Assembly: GCA_965277595.1 (NCBI GenBank)
Contig: CBDIDH010000002.1
Location: forward strand, 1,798,001-1,862,000
Source: CBDIDH01 sp965277595
GTDB taxonomy: Bacteria > Planctomycetota > Planctomycetia > Isosphaerales > Isosphaeraceae
DNA: 64,000 bases
Direction of reading: 5' to 3'
The position numbers were made by a program, and so were the translations under genes. Under the pieces are notes generated by a model, which made no database searches, had not been told where the DNA came from, and saw nothing but the letters and a program-made list of their open reading frames with translations. Each line of letters opens with the position of its first letter. Positions within the stretch are counted from its first letter, which is position 1. Of this stretch, positions 7,009-14,685 are shown one piece after another.

Positions 7009-7242
7009 ATGAAGATCGAGCTAGAAATACCCGTCGGGCTCTCACGAGAAATTGAAGTGATGGACAGCGGAGACGAAATCGAGAATTGCTTTGGGCGCTC
7101 GGTGGTCGCTCGCGTCGAGCTTGATACCTCCCTGCAAACGCTGACGATCAAAATTCCCGGCCGAGATTTCCGGGAGAGTTCAGTACCCGACCGGGAACTG
7201 AAGTATCGGCTGACACCGATGACCGAACCCGCCGCCGCCTAA
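7009..7242 (+). CDS. Hypothetical protein
   Basis: 77 aa from ATG 7009, with AAGGAAGGA upstream. Mostly short beta strands ('MKIELEIPVGLSREIEVMD', 'SLQTLTIKIPG'). No family recognised. First of a long rightward series of small genes. Confidence 0.6.
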   Translation: MKIELEIPVGLSREIEVMDSGDEIENCFGRSVVARVELDTSLQTLTIKIPGRDFRESSVPDRELKYRLTPMTEPAAA

Positions 7243-7271
7243 CCCCACCGCCCCTATGGAAGGAAAGAACC

Positions 7272-7589
7272 ATGCCCTATCCCGACAACATGAACTTCGC
7301 GGCGATCACCGAGGACGAGGAGACTCCCGAGCAGGCGGAAGCCATCGCCTACATGGAAAAGACTCAGGCGGCCTGGATCGACATGCTGGCGGCGGTCGAG
7401 GGCGTGCTGGTGAAGCACAAGCAGCAGATTCCCGGCAACGAGCTGGCCTGCATGATGGAGTCTTACGAGGAACTCCTGTTTGGCCTGACCAGGCACGAGC
7501 AGCTGGTGCTGGAGAACCATGACGTCAGCTATAAACCCGCCAACGCCGACGATCTCATCGTCGCCGCCTTGGTGCGCATCAACGCATAG
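7272..7589 (+). CDS. Hypothetical acidic protein
   Basis: 105 aa, ATG 7272 preceded by GGAAGGAAAG. Strongly acidic and helical throughout ('EDEETPEQAEAIAYMEKTQ', 'MMESYEELLFGLTRHEQLV'). No motif recognised. The opposite-strand frame over it is a codon shadow. Confidence 0.65.
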   Translation: MPYPDNMNFAAITEDEETPEQAEAIAYMEKTQAAWIDMLAAVEGVLVKHKQQIPGNELACMMESYEELLFGLTRHEQLVLENHDVSYKPANADDLIVAALVRINA

Positions 7590-7598
7590 GAAAGAGCC

Positions 7599-7748
7599 AT
7601 GAAACCCCAACACGCCGCCACCAAACGCCTGTCGCGCTGCCCCTGCTGCACCAGCTCGCACGCCAAGAGCAAGAACCAGGGCCGCAGCAAGCCGGGCAAT
7701 AGCGCCGCCCGCCAGAAGGCTAAACGCGAGATCAGGAAAGAGTGCTAG
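7599..7748 (+). CDS. Tiny basic CPCC-motif protein
   Basis: 49 aa, ATG 7599 with GGAAAGAG upstream. It contains one 'CPCC' cluster near residue 14-17 followed by a Lys/Arg/Ser-rich tail. A single half zinc knuckle in a basic protein suggests nucleic-acid binding, but this is inference. Followed after 2 nt by the next start. Confidence 0.5.
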   Translation: MKPQHAATKRLSRCPCCTSSHAKSKNQGRSKPGNSAARQKAKREIRKEC

Positions 7749-7750
7749 CC

Positions 7751-8056
7751 ATGAACCCCAGCTTCACCGAGCACGCACACGACGTGGTGGAGGACGCCAT
7801 TTTCAAGGCGGTCTTTCCAGCGCCGATCTTCCGCCCGTCCTTCTGGGTGGACGGCCGCGAGTACAGCCTGATCTGGTGGCCGCGGCACGGCTGGGTCTGG
7901 CGCGACGAGGAGGAGGTCAACGACAGCACCGTTTACGAGCGAGGCCCGTGGACGACGGACGCGGAGGCCCAGCAGGATGCCATCGCCTACGATCTCCAGC
8001 GCCGCAAGGGGCCGGTGCCTGCCAAGGCCGGCCAGGCGGCAGGCGAGGCGGTATGA
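7751..8056 (+). CDS. Hypothetical protein
   Basis: 101 aa from ATG 7751. The centre is rich in aromatics ('RPSFWVDGREYSLIWWPRHGWVWRDEEEV'), with an acidic helical C-terminal half. It overlaps the next gene by ATGA. No family recognised. Confidence 0.6.
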   Translation: MNPSFTEHAHDVVEDAIFKAVFPAPIFRPSFWVDGREYSLIWWPRHGWVWRDEEEVNDSTVYERGPWTTDAEAQQDAIAYDLQRRKGPVPAKAGQAAGEAV

Positions 8057-8244
8057 GCGACCACGACGATACGACCATCGGATACGTGGTCACACTGAAG
8101 GTTCGCGTGCCGCTGGGAACGAGGGAGTGGCGGTTCACCACGACGGCGGACGGCCAGGGCGTTGCCGTGACGAAGCCGGTGATGGTGGCCGTCGAGGAAA
8201 CGCAAACGACAAAGGGCCCGGTTACTGGCCCGGAAGAGAGGTGA
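8053..8244 (+). CDS. Small beta-strand protein, paralogue of 17199-17402
   Basis: 63 aa. 'YVVTLKVRVPLGTREWRFTTTADGQGVAVTKPVMV' aligns with 'DVVLVHGKLDLPVPEGVTEWRFTTVREGDKVTVGKIEV' in the gene at 17199, so the two are diverged copies about 9 kb apart. Coupled by ATGA to the gene before, and followed almost directly by the pyrophosphokinase-like gene. Function unknown. Confidence 0.55.
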   Translation: MSDHDDTTIGYVVTLKVRVPLGTREWRFTTTADGQGVAVTKPVMVAVEETQTTKGPVTGPEER

Positions 8245-8245
8245 A

Positions 8246-9112
8246 GTGGATCACGAAGTCAAAATAATCGCTGACGGGATCAGCTACGAAACAAAGTCGT
8301 TCAGCTTCCCCGGCGGCGAACTGCAGGTTCAAATCCCTGACCTGCCTTCGCTTTCCGGCGAAATCACCGTCCTCGCGAGGCTTCAGGATTGCGAGGCTCT
8401 GCTCCGCCTTTTCTTAGCCTGCGAGATCATCGATCGGTCCCATCGCTCCGGCTACAAACGGCTTGTCATCCCCTATCTGCCTTATGCCCGCCAAGATCGC
8501 GTGATGCAACCGCGAGAGGCATTCAGCCTGAAGACGATCGCACGACTCATCAACGGCTTGGGCTTCGACGAGGTCGTCACTTGCGACCCACACAGCGACG
8601 TTGCAGCCGCCCTGATCGACCGCATCGAGATCGTCAGGCAGATCGACCTGATCCGAAACCACGCGGGCATCGGTCGGATCATCCACTCCGGCGTCACCGT
8701 TGTCTCGCCCGACGCCGGAGCCACCAAGAAGGCGTTTGCCGCGGCGCAGATTTTCGGCTTGCCCCTGCTCACCGCATCCAAAATTCGTGACCCGATGACG
8801 GGGGCGATCACCCGCACCGAGGTGCAAGACACCGCCTCGATTGCCGGGGGGACCGCGCTGATCATCGACGACATCTGCGACGGAGGCAGGACGTTCATCG
8901 AGCTTGCGAAGGTCTTGCGGACGGCCGGGGCGACGAAAGTCTACCTCTACGTCACGCACGGCATCTTTTCTCAAGGCCTGGGCGTATTCGAGGGGCTCAT
9001 CGACGCCGTCTTCTCCACCGACACGTTTGTCTCGCCCTACATCGGAGAGGATCGCCCCGTCCCGCTTCATATCTCAAACCTCATTTTCAAAGCTAATGGA
9101 GTAGCCCTATGA
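8246..9112 (+). CDS. prs-like: Ribose-phosphate pyrophosphokinase-like enzyme
   Basis: 288 aa, GTG start. Family motifs are intact: 'FPGGELQV' (21-28), 'YLPYARQDR' (77-85, ATP site), 'VVSPDAGATKKA' (151-162), and the PRPP/ribose-5-phosphate loop 'IIDDICDGGRT' (206-216). Cellular Prs makes PRPP from ribose 5-phosphate and ATP; this protein is slightly shorter than the usual 310-320 aa. It overlaps the following nicotinamide phosphoribosyltransferase-like gene by ATGA. Phage two-gene NAD+ reconstitution pathways use a Prs homologue that instead pyrophosphorylates ADP-ribose. Which substrate is used here cannot be told from sequence alone. Confidence 0.92.
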   Translation: MDHEVKIIADGISYETKSFSFPGGELQVQIPDLPSLSGEITVLARLQDCEALLRLFLACEIIDRSHRSGYKRLVIPYLPYARQDRVMQPREAFSLKTIARLINGLGFDEVVTCDPHSDVAAALIDRIEIVRQIDLIRNHAGIGRIIHSGVTVVSPDAGATKKAFAAAQIFGLPLLTASKIRDPMTGAITRTEVQDTASIAGGTALIIDDICDGGRTFIELAKVLRTAGATKVYLYVTHGIFSQGLGVFEGLIDAVFSTDTFVSPYIGEDRPVPLHISNLIFKANGVAL

Positions 9113-10587
9113 AACACAACCCGCTCACCGCCATCGATTTCTACAAGGCCGACCATCGCCGCCAGTACCCCGAGGGGACGACGCTTGTCTACTCCAACCT
9201 GACTCCGCGCTCGGACAAGCTGAGCCCTATCCCTGCCCATCTATTCGACGGCACCGTGGTCAGCTTCGGCCTCCAGTTCTTCGTCAAGGATTTCCTAATC
9301 GATGCCTGGAACGCCGAGTTCTTCGCCAAGCCCAAGGCCGAGGTGGTCGCCGCGTACAAGCGTCGCATGGACACGTCGCTCGGGCTCGGCGCCATCCCCG
9401 TGGATCACATCGAGGCCCTGCATGATCTCGGCTATCTGCCGATCTGCATCAAGGCACTGCCGGAAGGCACGCGGTCGCCGATCAAGGTTCCCGTCCTGGT
9501 GATCTACAACACCCACCCCGACTTTTTCTGGCTGACCAACTACTTGGAGACAGTCCTGTCGTGTTACCTGTGGAAGCCGATGACCTCGGCCACCATTGCC
9601 GCCCATTATCGAACGCTGCTGGATCGCTTCGCCGAAGAGACGGGCGCCGATCGAGGGTTCGTTGGCTTTCAGGGGCATGACTTCTCGTTCCGCGGTTTGA
9701 GCGGCGTCACCGACGCGGCCCTGTCCGGTGCGGCCCATCTGACCTCGTTCGTCGGCACCGATACCGTCGCCGCCATCGACCTGGTCGAGGATTTCTACAA
9801 CGGCGATGCGGAGAAAGAGCTGATCGGCTGCTCCGTACCGGCGACCGAGCATTCCGTGATGTGCATGGGGAGCTTCGAGGGCGAACTGGACACCTTCCGC
9901 CGGCTGATCACCAGGCTCTACCCCGCCGGAATCGTTTCCATCGTCTCGGACACCTGGGATTTCTGGAAGGTCATCACCGAGTTCACGGTGGCGCTGAAAT
10001 CCGAGATCATCGCCCGCGAAGGCAAGCTGATATTCCGCCCGGATAGTGGCGACCCGGTCAAGATCATCTGCGGCGATCCCGAGGCCGAAGAAGGCAGCCC
10101 GGCCTCCAAGGGGGCCGTCGAGTGCCTCTGGGAGGTGTTCGGCGGGACCACCACGGAGAAGGGCTACCGCGTGCTCGACAGCCACGTCGGGCTGATCTAC
10201 GGCGATTCGATCACGCTGACACGGGCCGAAGCGATCCTCGACGGCCTGAAGGCCAAGGGCTTCGCCTCGAGCAACGTCGTCTTCGGGATCGGCTCGTTCA
10301 CCTACCAGTACGTCACGCGGGATTCCTTCGGCTTCGCGGTGAAATCGACCTACGGTGCGGTAAATGGGGTAGGTCGGGAAATTTACAAAGACCCGAAGAC
10401 GGACAACGGGGTCAAGAGGTCTGCCCGCGGCCTGCTGATGGTCACGGAAATTGATGGCGTCCTTTGCTTGGCCGATCGCCAAGGAAGCATCGACAACCCG
10501 GAATGCTTCATGCGCGAGGTATTCCGAGACGGCAACCTCCTGGTCGATGACAGCATCGCAGCAATTCGCACACGATTAGCAGCATGA
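9109..10587 (+). CDS. nadV-like: Nicotinamide phosphoribosyltransferase-like enzyme
   Basis: 492 aa, close to the family length. Motifs: 'AIDFYKADHRRQYP' (8-21), 'FQGHDFSFRGLSG' (about 187-199), 'HLTSFVGTDTVAAIDLV', 'STYGAVNGVGREIYKDPKTDNGVK' cut to its core 'GAVNGVGREIYKDPKTD', and 'IFRPDSGDPVKII' (about 310-322). The family joins nicotinamide to PRPP to give NMN. In the recently described phage NARP1 pathway a homologue joins nicotinamide to ADP-ribose pyrophosphate and gives NAD+ directly. The ATGA overlap with the Prs-like gene, and the absence of an NMN adenylyltransferase nearby, favour such a two-step pathway but do not prove it. Confidence 0.93.
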   Translation: MKHNPLTAIDFYKADHRRQYPEGTTLVYSNLTPRSDKLSPIPAHLFDGTVVSFGLQFFVKDFLIDAWNAEFFAKPKAEVVAAYKRRMDTSLGLGAIPVDHIEALHDLGYLPICIKALPEGTRSPIKVPVLVIYNTHPDFFWLTNYLETVLSCYLWKPMTSATIAAHYRTLLDRFAEETGADRGFVGFQGHDFSFRGLSGVTDAALSGAAHLTSFVGTDTVAAIDLVEDFYNGDAEKELIGCSVPATEHSVMCMGSFEGELDTFRRLITRLYPAGIVSIVSDTWDFWKVITEFTVALKSEIIAREGKLIFRPDSGDPVKIICGDPEAEEGSPASKGAVECLWEVFGGTTTEKGYRVLDSHVGLIYGDSITLTRAEAILDGLKAKGFASSNVVFGIGSFTYQYVTRDSFGFAVKSTYGAVNGVGREIYKDPKTDNGVKRSARGLLMVTEIDGVLCLADRQGSIDNPECFMREVFRDGNLLVDDSIAAIRTRLAA

Positions 10588-10832
10588 CCACCGGCCTGAT
10601 AGGCGGTATGTCGCCAAAAGCACAACGTTTCGTGGAACACAATAAGGACTACGCGATCATTGAATCCGCATGGCTTGATAAAAATCAGAAGGAACCAAAA
10701 GGCGGCCCGGAAACGTGGGTAAATATTCGCTCCCGATTTGAGGACGGCACAACGCTGGTGCTAAGTGACGGTGAACATCAAGAGCTACTAGATGCCAATA
10801 TTAAACCCCGCTGGAAAGGATTCGCAGCATGA
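10584..10832 (+). CDS. Hypothetical protein
   Basis: 82 aa, ATG 10584 in an ATGA overlap with the nadV-like gene (ATG 10608 is possible). 'NKDYAIIESAWLDKNQKE...WVNIRSRFEDGTTLVLSDGEH' looks like a small beta-rich domain. Base composition becomes markedly more AT-rich from here to about 18.5 kb than in the enzyme genes before. Unknown function. Confidence 0.6.
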   Translation: MTTGLIGGMSPKAQRFVEHNKDYAIIESAWLDKNQKEPKGGPETWVNIRSRFEDGTTLVLSDGEHQELLDANIKPRWKGFAA

Positions 10833-11056
10833 CCAGTGCGCCGAACACGAACATGAAGCACCGAGATTTGCGCGTATCGGTGGATAAGGCTTCCGCCGAT
10901 GGCGATTGGTCAGCTGAAACCACATACGTTCGCAACGAGGAAGGCGCTTACCAAATCGTGGGAGTTGCCTATCGAGACAAGCGGGGCAAGTGGGTTGGCT
11001 TTGACGGACTCACGCCAAGCCAGATGAAGGCCATAGACTGTAAGGAGGAAGCATGA
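10829..11056 (+). CDS. Hypothetical protein
   Basis: 75 aa, ATGA overlap on both sides. 'AETTYVRNEEGAYQIVGVAYRDKRGKWVGFDGLTPSQM' suggests a beta-hairpin domain. No family recognised. Part of the coupled small-gene array. Confidence 0.55.
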   Translation: MTSAPNTNMKHRDLRVSVDKASADGDWSAETTYVRNEEGAYQIVGVAYRDKRGKWVGFDGLTPSQMKAIDCKEEA

Positions 11057-11229
11057 GCGCACCAGATACGAGCATCAGAACACCTTACGAGGAAAACTAT
11101 CACCGTGTCGTCCGGGAACTTGCGGCTAACGATATGCGTGTGGCTGGATGGATGAAGAACGTATTAACGCCGAAGGACTTTAAGAGCGCCTTCTTGCAAG
11201 CCTTGGAGACGGAGAAGCCAAATGACTGA
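11053..11229 (+). CDS. Hypothetical small protein
   Basis: 58 aa, ATG 11053 overlapping the previous stop and preceded by AAGGAGGAA. Helical ('YHRVVRELAANDMRVAGWMK', 'DFKSAFLQALETEK'). Overlaps the next gene by 8 nt. Unknown function. Confidence 0.55.
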   Translation: MSAPDTSIRTPYEENYHRVVRELAANDMRVAGWMKNVLTPKDFKSAFLQALETEKPND

Positions 11230-11488
11230 GGTTAACGATTCGCTGAACGGTATGTCGCTGCGTCACGAGCTGGCGGAGGCGATAGTCTTGGGCCGTCATG
11301 ATGGGATTTCTGCCGACGCCATAGCAGACGCCTGCCTCGCGGTTATGGCTAGGCGGTTTAGTGTAAGCACAGAAGAATTAAACATGATGCGTTGCATTGA
11401 AGCCGTGGACAATATGAGCTTGCACCGGGAACTGCTTTTTTCTTGCGAGCCACTCCCAAAACCGCCTACTCCAAAGGCGCACCCATGA
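11222..11488 (+). CDS. Hypothetical protein, duplicated family A copy 1
   Basis: 88 aa. 'MTEVNDSLNGMSLRHELAEA' and 'ADAIADACLAVMARRFSVS' align with the gene at 12195 ('MNEVNRMPLRQELREAVA', 'IAVDACLKVICSRLGIN'). Each copy is followed by a family B gene, so a two-gene unit has been duplicated. Function unknown. Confidence 0.6.
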   Translation: MTEVNDSLNGMSLRHELAEAIVLGRHDGISADAIADACLAVMARRFSVSTEELNMMRCIEAVDNMSLHRELLFSCEPLPKPPTPKAHP

Positions 11489-11961
11489 CGGACATAATCG
11501 AAAAGCTCAAGGCGGCGTGGTACGCACTGGACGATGCGGAACCTAATTTGGTCACAGAAGTGCGAGATGACCTTGACACGCTGATTGCTAAGCTGGAAAA
11601 GGGGCGCTTAAAGTCTGAGGGTTATGTCTGTGCTGCGTTGCACCGAGTAGCTATAGAAGGTTGCCCATGGTGCGATAAAGTACCCTCACAGCAGCCTACA
11701 TGCCCGACTTGTGGCCTTCTGCTCAATGGCCTTTGCAGCAACACATTTCATGCAATCTATTGGCAGCAACGGCAGCGGCAGGATCAGCAGCCTGCGCACG
11801 ATTCTGATGAACTGGTAACTAATGTAATCGTAAAAATCGCCGGGGTAATGTTGGCATTGGGAGAACCTAACAAGCGAATGGCGTTCCAACGATGCGAGGA
11901 AGCTTTAGAGGCGGCTGATGCTTTACGCGCAGCCCTCCAACCACCCACCACAAAGGAATAA
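11485..11961 (+). CDS. Hypothetical protein with CxxC zinc site, duplicated family B copy 1
   Basis: 158 aa from ATG 11485 (ATGA overlap). It starts 'MTDIIEKLKAAWYALDDAE' and ends in a helical 'EEALEAADALRAALQPP'. The middle has 'CPWCDKVPSQQPTCPTCGLLLNGLC', a likely zinc-binding cluster. The gene at 12440 has the same plan ('MNNTLEKLKAVREALSAA' plus a Cys cluster). Role unknown. Confidence 0.6.
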   Translation: MTDIIEKLKAAWYALDDAEPNLVTEVRDDLDTLIAKLEKGRLKSEGYVCAALHRVAIEGCPWCDKVPSQQPTCPTCGLLLNGLCSNTFHAIYWQQRQRQDQQPAHDSDELVTNVIVKIAGVMLALGEPNKRMAFQRCEEALEAADALRAALQPPTTKE

Positions 11962-11965
11962 GACC

Positions 11966-12202
11966 ATGGATGAGATTATAGACGAGCTTGATGAGGCAAC
12001 AGGCGGCATGGATGAACGCTGGCAAGCAGGTGTAAGATACGCCATAGCCATTATCCGCAACCACCAGCCCACGCCTGATGCTGTATTTAAGCGGTGCTGG
12101 CTGGCTATCCTCCCACATATTGAAGTGACCCACGAAGAACAAGCGGCAATCGCTTTACGGGCTGCCCTGCAACCCGCACCGAAGGAAACGAGCGATGAAT
12201 GA
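11966..12202 (+). CDS. Hypothetical protein
   Basis: 78 aa from ATG 11966 with an AAGGAATAAG site. The C-terminus 'EEQAAIALRAALQPAPKE' repeats the ending of the 11485 protein ('ADALRAALQPPTTKE'), so this gene may derive from a fragment of the same family. The N-terminus 'MDEIIDELDEATGGMDERW' is acidic. Overlaps 12195 by 8 nt. Confidence 0.55.
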   Translation: MDEIIDELDEATGGMDERWQAGVRYAIAIIRNHQPTPDAVFKRCWLAILPHIEVTHEEQAAIALRAALQPAPKETSDE

Positions 12203-12443
12203 AGTTAATCGGATGCCCTTACGCCAAGAACTGCGCGAGGCCGTAGCGCGTGAATATCACTTCCCGCTCAACGACCGCCGCGCAGCCATAGCCGTCGATG
12301 CCTGCCTAAAGGTCATTTGCAGCCGCCTAGGTATCAATGAAGAACGCCTAAGCATGATGCAATATGCCTATAGACAATTTCCGCCCGACGGCAAAGCGGA
12401 GATGGTTTTTACGGTAAACGGTTTGAAGGATATGCAACCATGA
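12195..12443 (+). CDS. Hypothetical protein, duplicated family A copy 2
   Basis: 82 aa, diverged copy of 11222-11488 (shared 'EVN', 'LRQELREA', 'DACLKVICSRLGINEERLSMM' against 'DACLAVMARRFSVSTEELNMM'). Coupled by ATGA to the family B copy that follows, repeating the order of the first unit. Confidence 0.6.
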   Translation: MNEVNRMPLRQELREAVAREYHFPLNDRRAAIAVDACLKVICSRLGINEERLSMMQYAYRQFPPDGKAEMVFTVNGLKDMQP

Positions 12444-13018
12444 ATAACACACTCGAAAAGCTCAAGGCGGTGCGGGAGGCGCTTTCTGCTGCCATAGAGG
12501 AAATCAATAATGCTTGGGGCTATGCCGGTTCAACGAACCCGGATGATGCTTGCAACTACAGGCCGCATTTAGCCACCCTCGACTCGCTGATTGCCGAGCA
12601 GGAGAAGGGGAAGTGCATCTACTGCGCAAGCACCGATCTATCCATGATTGGCGCGCATCAGGACATGGTGCGATGCAACACTTGCAGTGGCACGTTTGAG
12701 AACGGGTGCCAGCACCGCACCGCCTCACAGCAGCAGCCCGCATCGTCGCTGGTGGAGGCGATAGAAGAACTCAAGATGCCGGAGGATCATCCTGGGGGAG
12801 TGGGCTGGGTAAACGACAAGCTTGATTTAGCTATCCGCCTCGCCCGCCAGCACACCCGCGAACCCGATGTGGAAGCCGGGGCTAGGGCGACAGGAATCAG
12901 CCACAAAGACTTATGCTTACTCAGCAGGCTGTTTAATCAGTCGTCTAGCCTACGCACGCAGGAGGAGCTTCGCGTTAATGACTGGCTGAAAGAAGCGATA
13001 GAGAGGGCGAAATTATGA
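12440..13018 (+). CDS. Hypothetical zinc-site protein, duplicated family B copy 2
   Basis: 192 aa. Helical N-terminus 'MNNTLEKLKAVREALSAAI', then 'CIYCASTDLSMIG...VRCNTCSGTFENGC', a four-cysteine zinc site, a Gln-rich linker and a helical C-terminus. Same plan as 11485-11961 with an added C-terminal region. Possibly nucleic-acid or protein binding; no assigned function. Confidence 0.6.
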   Translation: MNNTLEKLKAVREALSAAIEEINNAWGYAGSTNPDDACNYRPHLATLDSLIAEQEKGKCIYCASTDLSMIGAHQDMVRCNTCSGTFENGCQHRTASQQQPASSLVEAIEELKMPEDHPGGVGWVNDKLDLAIRLARQHTREPDVEAGARATGISHKDLCLLSRLFNQSSSLRTQEELRVNDWLKEAIERAKL

Positions 13019-13215
13019 GCAATGCTATCGTAGGTCGGGACGGGCAAAGTTACCCTATACCGTCAGAAGATGAATTGAGGGAAGCTTTAAGGAAAGGGGC
13101 TCAATCAGCAAAACTCTGGAACAATTATGGCGTCAGTAGTTGTCTGCTTTGGGCGCATGAGCGCATTCAATTTCTTGAATCAAAGCCTGCTACCTCGCCG
13201 CAGGCTGGACAGTGA
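13015..13215 (+). CDS. Hypothetical protein
   Basis: 66 aa, ATGA overlap with the previous gene. Helical ('EDELREALRKGAQSAKLWNNYG'). Unknown function. An 18-bp repeat begins just inside its end (13210). Confidence 0.55.
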   Translation: MSNAIVGRDGQSYPIPSEDELREALRKGAQSAKLWNNYGVSSCLLWAHERIQFLESKPATSPQAGQ

Positions 13216-13359
13216 AGGAGTGATGGGGATGGGCATATGTCCTCTAGGTTACATACTAATAGCGTTCAACTTTTGGGTTGCTGGCTATATACTTGGATAC
13301 GCAAGAGGAATTAAAGAAAGAACGAAGGAATAACCCCATAACAGTGAAGGAGTGATGGG
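13210..13359 (+). repeat. 18-bp direct repeat forming two ribosome-binding sites
   Basis: CAGTGAAGGAGTGATGGG occurs at 13210-13227 and 13342-13359, each directly before a small membrane-protein start. The repeat carries GAAGGAG, so the translation-start module has been duplicated along with the gene type. Confidence 0.75.
13229..13333 (+). CDS. Tiny membrane protein
   Basis: 34 aa. Start ATG 13229 is chosen because the ribosome-site repeat places its counterpart at the start of the next gene (13360); ATG 13223 is too close to the GAAGGAG. One span, 'LGYILIAFNFWVAGYILGYA', followed by 'RGIKERTKE'. Unknown role. Confidence 0.5.
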   Translation: MGICPLGYILIAFNFWVAGYILGYARGIKERTKE

Positions 13360-13545
13360 ATGGGATTTGTAGATCGCATAGCGCATAACTGGCCATTCGC
13401 CTTTTTCTTGGGTGGCTTTCTATGTTCAGTCTTCACCTTGGCGCTTTGTGCGGCGGTTCTAACGGCTGCCAAGCCGGATAAAACAGGCTGCACGGCTCCC
13501 ATCAATTCGATTGTGCTGAATGGCAGAATCTACCGAAAGGAATAA
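13360..13545 (+). CDS. Small membrane protein
   Basis: 61 aa with a single strong span 'FAFFLGGFLCSVFTLALCAA' and a short polar C-terminus ending 'INSIVLNGRIYRKE'. Uses the second copy of the 18-bp ribosome-site repeat. Unknown role, in the same cassette as the preceding membrane protein. Confidence 0.55.
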   Translation: MGFVDRIAHNWPFAFFLGGFLCSVFTLALCAAVLTAAKPDKTGCTAPINSIVLNGRIYRKE

Positions 13546-13549
13546 CCCC

Positions 13550-13846
13550 ATGCCAGACCAGACGATGAAACCCTTATTTGTGCCGCTTAAAACTGAGCAT
13601 TACGAATCTTTTGAATGCGGTGATAAGACGGTGGAATATCGAGCTTACGGCCCGCGCTGGAATGAGAAAACCTGCTGGATGGGTAGGCGCGTCGTTGTTT
13701 CATGCGGCTATGGCAAATCCCGCCGCCTAACGGGTACTGTTGAAATGGCTGAGATATGCCCGCCTTCTCCTGCGTTCGTCTCTATTTACGGAACCGGAAA
13801 GCAATGCTTTGGTATCCTTATCAAATTAGATCGGAAAACAGCATGA
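13550..13846 (+). CDS. ASCH/PUA-like domain protein
   Basis: 98 aa from ATG 13550. 'LFVPLKTEHYESFECGDKTVEYR', then 'GRRVVVSCGYGKSRRLTGTVEMAEI' and a C-terminal strand, reproduces the ASCH-type beta-barrel pattern (RNA-binding or nucleotide-derivative-binding fold). Function in phages is generally unknown. Coupled by ATGA to the next gene. Confidence 0.55.
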   Translation: MPDQTMKPLFVPLKTEHYESFECGDKTVEYRAYGPRWNEKTCWMGRRVVVSCGYGKSRRLTGTVEMAEICPPSPAFVSIYGTGKQCFGILIKLDRKTA

Positions 13847-14685
13847 CCGCTAACCGACCAGACCAGACGATGAAGCCGTGCCGTGAGGCGTTTGAAGAAT
13901 GGGCAGTTACCGAAAAACTATCCGTTGAACGCACCAGCGTTGACCCGGACAAATATGTGAACGCCGTAACGCGAGCCTCATGGAAAGGCTGGCAAGCCGC
14001 CAAGGCCGATACGGCGGAAGTGCGCTCTGGTGAGATTCCGGTGGTCGGTGAGGCGAATGAGGACTACCTAATCAACAAAATGCTAGTCGCCGCCCGCTTG
14101 GTAGGCAGCAAATCAAACCGCTCGAATTTCAAAGCTGCTCTACGAGCGGTGATACCCTACCTGCGGCAACTCGAGCCGGTGTCAGGATGCCAGAAATGCG
14201 ACGCAGAGATGGAGCGTGTGAAAGCGTGTGAGCATATTGCCGAAGGCGAAGAAGGCTGGGAGAAGGTGCGCGATCTATGCCCCAGCACCATGGCAGTTGC
14301 TGAATTGCGGGATAAATACGAAGCCGCCAAAGCACCAGCTACCGGACAGCCGGTCGAGTTGCCGCGATTAAGGGCTGCGCTTGAATTGGCAGGGCTATAC
14401 CCGAAAGTTATCAACGTCGCTCACGTAATCGATCCGCAGAATAACAAAGAAGCTTATCGAGCAGCGCGAGGGTGGTATGTCAGCGGATGGCAGGATTGCG
14501 TAAAACAGATTGCCGATAATCTTGCGGCCAACTACCCACCACCCGAGCGGGAATTCATTGACGTGATCCTAAACCCGCGTCGCTGGACTCAGGAAATGAA
14601 CGATGCTTGGCATAAGGCAATACCCGACCTGCAAGGTGCGTTCAATGCGCTGCGCGCTATCTATGAGCAAGGAAGGCGGGGATGA
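13843..14685 (+). CDS. Hypothetical protein
   Basis: 280 aa from ATG 13843 (ATGA overlap). The N-terminal 'MTANRPDQTMKPCREAFEEW' shares 'PDQTMKP' with the preceding protein start ('MPDQTMKPLF'), hinting at a duplicated leader. 'CREAFEEWA...ASWKGWQAAKA' is a short motif common in phage early proteins. 'CQKCDAEMERVKAC' may bind metal. The rest is helical. No function assigned. Confidence 0.6.
   Translation: MTANRPDQTMKPCREAFEEWAVTEKLSVERTSVDPDKYVNAVTRASWKGWQAAKADTAEVRSGEIPVVGEANEDYLINKMLVAARLVGSKSNRSNFKAALRAVIPYLRQLEPVSGCQKCDAEMERVKACEHIAEGEEGWEKVRDLCPSTMAVAELRDKYEAAKAPATGQPVELPRLRAALELAGLYPKVINVAHVIDPQNNKEAYRAARGWYVSGWQDCVKQIADNLAANYPPPEREFIDVILNPRRWTQEMNDAWHKAIPDLQGAFNALRAIYEQGRRG

Noticed and set aside
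8321..8340. Sequence resembling a tRNA T-arm (GGTTCAAATCCC)
   Set aside because: Lies inside the pyrophosphokinase-like gene in frame, and there are no acceptor, D or anticodon arms around it.
9295..10482. 395-codon leftward ORF opposite the nadV-like gene
   Set aside because: Codon-phase shadow of a conserved enzyme; low-complexity Arg/Gly/Asp-rich translation, no ribosome site.
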